From contig NZ_CP029378.1 in the NCBI RefSeq assembly GCF_003268675.1, positions 5,518,001-5,582,000 of the forward strand: a stretch of DNA of 64,000 nt. The letters run 5' to 3'. The position numbers were made by a program, and so were the translations under genes. This document shows positions 61,541 through 64,000 of the stretch, one piece after another. How positions within the stretch are numbered: position 1 is the stretch's first letter; every line of letters starts with the position of its first letter. Below the pieces are notes generated by a model. The model searched no databases and was not told where the DNA came from. It saw only the letters and a list, made by a program, of their open reading frames with translations. Origin of the DNA: Streptomyces bacillaris. GTDB taxonomy: Bacteria; Actinomycetota; Actinomycetes; Streptomycetales; Streptomycetaceae.

Positions 61541-62557
61541 ATGCTCAGCGAACGCAGACTCGAGGTGCTGCGCGCCATCGTCCAGGACTACGTCGGCACG
61601 GAGGAGCCGGTCGGCTCCAAGGCGCTGACCGAGCGGCACCAGCTGGGGGTCTCCCCGGCCACCGTCCGCAACGACATGGCGGTGCTGGAGGAAGAGGGCT
61701 TCATCGCGCAGCCGCACACCAGCGCGGGGCGCATCCCCACCGACAAGGGGTACCGCCTCTTCGTCGACAAGCTCGCGGGCGTCAAGCCGCTCTCCTCGGC
61801 CGAGCGCCGGGCCATCCAGAACTTCCTCGACGGCGCGGTCGACCTCGACGACGTGGTCGGCCGGACCGTGCGGCTGCTCGCGCAGCTGACCCGGCAGGTC
61901 GCGGTCGTGCAGTACCCCTCGCTGACCCGCTCGACGGTGCGCCACGTCGAGCTGCTCTCGCTCGCCCCCGCCCGGCTGATGCTCGTCCTGATCACGGACA
62001 CCGGCCGGGTCGAACAGCGTATGATCGACTGCCCCGCGCCCTTCGGCGAGGCATCGCTCGCGGATCTGCGGGCCCGGCTCAACAGCCGGGTCGTCGGACG
62101 CCGCTTCGCCGATGTCCCCCGGCTGGTGCGGGAGCTGCCGGAATCCTTCGACAGCGAGGACCGGGGAACGGTTTCCACGGTTCTCTCCACCCTCCTCGAA
62201 ACCCTGGTCGAGGAGACGGAGGAGCGGCTGATCATCGGCGGCACCTCCAACCTCACCCGCTTCGGGCACGACTTCCCTGTGATGATCCGGCCGGTGCTGG
62301 AAGCACTGGAGGAGCAGGTCGTCCTGCTGAAGCTGCTCGGTGAGGCCACGGACCCAGCCATGACCGTGCGGATCGGGCACGAGAACGCCCACGAGGGGCT
62401 CACCTCCACGTCCGTCGTCGCGGTCGGCTACGGTTCGGGCGACGAGGCAGTCGCCAAACTCGGCGTGGTCGGACCGACCCGCATGGACTACCCCGGAACG
62501 ATGGGAGCGGTACGCGCAGTGGCACGTTACGTCGGACAGATCCTGGCGGAGTCGTAA
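61541..62557 (+). CDS. hrcA: Heat-inducible transcription repressor HrcA
   Basis: Repressor of 338 residues. An N-terminal winged helix (LEVLRAIVQDYVGTEEPVGSKAL, VSPATVRNDMAVLEEEGFI, HTSAGRIPTDKGYRLFVD) binds CIRCE. The C-terminal part has IIGGTSNLTRFGHDF (about 228) and HENAHEGLTSTSVVAVGYG (about 280). ATG follows GGAGGT. dnaJ begins immediately after the stop with no gap. Confidence 0.97.
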   Translation: MLSERRLEVLRAIVQDYVGTEEPVGSKALTERHQLGVSPATVRNDMAVLEEEGFIAQPHTSAGRIPTDKGYRLFVDKLAGVKPLSSAERRAIQNFLDGAVDLDDVVGRTVRLLAQLTRQVAVVQYPSLTRSTVRHVELLSLAPARLMLVLITDTGRVEQRMIDCPAPFGEASLADLRARLNSRVVGRRFADVPRLVRELPESFDSEDRGTVSTVLSTLLETLVEETEERLIIGGTSNLTRFGHDFPVMIRPVLEALEEQVVLLKLLGEATDPAMTVRIGHENAHEGLTSTSVVAVGYGSGDEAVAKLGVVGPTRMDYPGTMGAVRAVARYVGQILAES

Positions 62558-63697
62558 GTGGCCACGGACTACTACGCCGTACTCGGCGTACGCCGCGACG
62601 CATCGCAGGACGAGATCAAGAAGGCATTCCGTCGGCTCGCCCGCGAGCTGCACCCGGATGTCAACCCGGACCCGAAGACCCAGGAGCGGTTCAAGGAGAT
62701 CAACGCCGCTTACGAGGTGCTCTCGGACCCGCAGAAGAAGCAGGTCTACGACCTCGGCGGCGACCCGCTCTCCGCCAACGGCGGTGGTGGCGGCGCGGGC
62801 GGCTTCGGAGCCGGTGGCTTCGGCAACTTCTCCGACATCATGGACGCGTTCTTCGGCAACGCCGCGCAGCGCGGGCCCCGTTCGCGCACCCGGCGCGGCC
62901 AGGACGCCATGATCCGCCTGGAGATCGACCTCAACGAGGCGGCCTTCGGCACCACCAAGGACATCCAGGTCGACACGGCGGTCGTCTGCAACACCTGCAG
63001 CGGCGAGGGCGCGGCCCCCGGCACCTCCGCCCAGACCTGTGACATGTGCCGCGGCCGCGGTGAGGTCTCGCAGGTCACCCGGTCCTTCCTGGGCCAGGTC
63101 ATGACCTCGCGCCCCTGCCCGCAGTGCCAGGGCTTCGGTACGGTCGTGCCGACGCCGTGCCCGGAGTGCGCCGGTGACGGCCGTATCCGCTCGCGCCGCA
63201 CGCTCACCGTCAAGATCCCCGCGGGCGTCGACAACGGCACCCGCATCCAGCTCGCCGGTGAGGGCGAGGTCGGCCCCGGCGGCGGCCCGCCCGGCGATCT
63301 GTACGTGGAGATCCACGAGGTCGCGCACCCCGTCTTCCAGCGGCGCGGCGACGATCTGCACTGCACGGTCACCATCCCGATGACCGCGGCCGCCCTCGGC
63401 ACCAAGTGTCCGCTGGAGACGCTGGACGGCCTGGAGGAGATCGACATCCGGCCCGGCACCCAGTCCGGCCAGTCGGTGCCCCTGCACGGACGCGGCATCA
63501 CGCATCTGCGCGGCGGCGGCCGGGGCGATCTGATCGTCCACGTCGAGGTGATCACCCCGAACAAGCTCGACGCCGAGCAGGAGCGGCTGCTGCGGGAGCT
63601 GGCGAAGCTCCGCGGCGAGGAGCGGCCCCTGGGCCAGTTCCAGCCAGGTCAGCAGGGCCTGTTCTCGCGGCTGAAGGACGCTTTCAACGGCCGCTGA
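62558..63697 (+). CDS. dnaJ: Chaperone DnaJ
   Basis: Hsp40 co-chaperone of 379 residues. J domain at residues 3-68 with HPD; Gly/Phe-rich linker (about 75-100). The zinc-binding region (about 130-215) has four CxxCxGxG repeats (CNTCSGEG, CDMCRGRG, CPQCQGFG, CPECAGDG). C-terminal substrate-binding domains follow. GTG start abuts the hrcA TAA, so translation is coupled and the gene is under CIRCE control. Probably the second dnaJ of the genome, the one not linked to dnaK-grpE, as in other streptomycetes. Confidence 0.96.
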   Translation: MATDYYAVLGVRRDASQDEIKKAFRRLARELHPDVNPDPKTQERFKEINAAYEVLSDPQKKQVYDLGGDPLSANGGGGGAGGFGAGGFGNFSDIMDAFFGNAAQRGPRSRTRRGQDAMIRLEIDLNEAAFGTTKDIQVDTAVVCNTCSGEGAAPGTSAQTCDMCRGRGEVSQVTRSFLGQVMTSRPCPQCQGFGTVVPTPCPECAGDGRIRSRRTLTVKIPAGVDNGTRIQLAGEGEVGPGGGPPGDLYVEIHEVAHPVFQRRGDDLHCTVTIPMTAAALGTKCPLETLDGLEEIDIRPGTQSGQSVPLHGRGITHLRGGGRGDLIVHVEVITPNKLDAEQERLLRELAKLRGEERPLGQFQPGQQGLFSRLKDAFNGR

Positions 63698-63720
63698 GAC
63701 GTTTTCCGCCTTTCACCGCA

Positions 63721-63749
63721 CCGCCCGCCGGTCCCCGACCGGCGGGCGG
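63721..63749 (+). terminator. Terminator after dnaJ
   Basis: 13-bp perfect stem (CCGCCCGCCGGTC and complement) with CCC loop. No T-run. Confidence 0.75.
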
Positions 63750-63829
63750 CGCTGCGTTCGGCGGGAGATCCGGTCACGCCGGACGCTGGCTGATTCGGCC
63801 CTGTGCGACGGACGTGGCACGATGCGTTC

Positions 63830-64000
63830 ATGTCCTCCGCGTTGACCGATCTCTGCCGGTATCCGATCGTGCAGGCCCCCATGGCGGGCGGCGCCTCCGG
63901 ACCTCAGCTCGCCGCCGCCGTCATCGAGGCCGGTGCGCTCGGGTTCCTGGCCGCCGGGTACAAGACGGCCGACGGGATGTACAACGAGATCAAACAGCTG
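63830..64000 (+). CDS. Nitronate monooxygenase-like protein, N-terminal fragment (cut by window edge)
   Basis: The first 57 residues are present and the frame stays open to the edge. MSSALTDLCRYPIVQAPMAGG and LAAAVIEAGALGFLAAGYKT match the N-terminal TIM-barrel strands of FMN-dependent nitronate monooxygenases (2-nitropropane dioxygenase family). CACGAT six bases before the ATG is a weak candidate leaderless -10. Confidence 0.75.
   Translation, partial: MSSALTDLCRYPIVQAPMAGGASGPQLAAAVIEAGALGFLAAGYKTADGMYNEIKQL

Overview
The window is high-GC actinobacterial chromosome and reads as Streptomyces core genome. Gene order (rne, rplU, rpmA, obgE, proB, proA, nadD, rsfS, leuS, comEA, comEC, holA, rpsT, lepA, hemW, hrcA, dnaJ) is housekeeping order. 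Supporting traits are the many GTG starts, 4-base ATGA/GTGA overlaps, abundant -10 boxes placed 6-7 bases before a start codon (leaderless transcripts), and a CIRCE element in the high-GC form. No insertion sequence, phage gene or CRISPR array is visible.

Region 1 (1-13.9 kb) starts inside rne. A translationally coupled operon follows, containing a sugar aminotransferase, a Gfo/Idh/MocA dehydrogenase, a GT4 and a TarS-like GT2 glycosyltransferase, and a UDP-sugar 6-dehydrogenase. A two-gene GT4 unit comes next, then a convergent hexapeptide N-acetyltransferase. Together the four sugar enzymes match the WbpA/WbpB/WbpE/WbpD route to a UDP-2,3-diacetamido-2,3-dideoxy-uronic acid.

Region 2 (14-16.4 kb) is rplU-rpmA-obgE, with a consensus promoter and a branched 5' leader.

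Region 3 (16.7-23.4 kb) is a second cell-wall glycopolymer block: a fused cytidylyltransferase/short-chain reductase of the Bcs1 (TarI+TarJ) type, a TagF-like polyol-phosphate transferase, a second TarS-like GT2 and a polysaccharide pyruvyl transferase. Regions 1 and 3 together suggest a ribitol-phosphate type wall polymer carrying amino-uronic sugars and possibly pyruvate ketals.

Region 4 (23.5-34.2 kb) holds proB, an unknown gene, proA, two adjacent membrane proteins sharing an N-terminal motif, an M48 protease, two tiny membrane proteins, nadD, a divergent LCP-like protein, rsfS and a histidine phosphatase that appears to start at CTG.

Region 5 (34.3-42.9 kb) has two identical tRNA-Ala(GGC) genes around two small zinc-ribbon genes, a cytochrome b-like/NuoF-like pair, and leuS behind a short leader peptide with three consecutive Leu codons and an intrinsic terminator, an apparent attenuator.

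Region 6 (43-64 kb) contains degV, comEA-comEC (ComEC carries two 18-bp tandem-repeat insertions), a YceI protein, holA, rpsT, lepA, a fatty-acyl-CoA ligase, a SpoIIE-type phosphatase, hemW, a DUF3097 protein, a metallo-hydrolase, CIRCE-hrcA-dnaJ and the start of a nitronate monooxygenase-like gene cut by the right edge.
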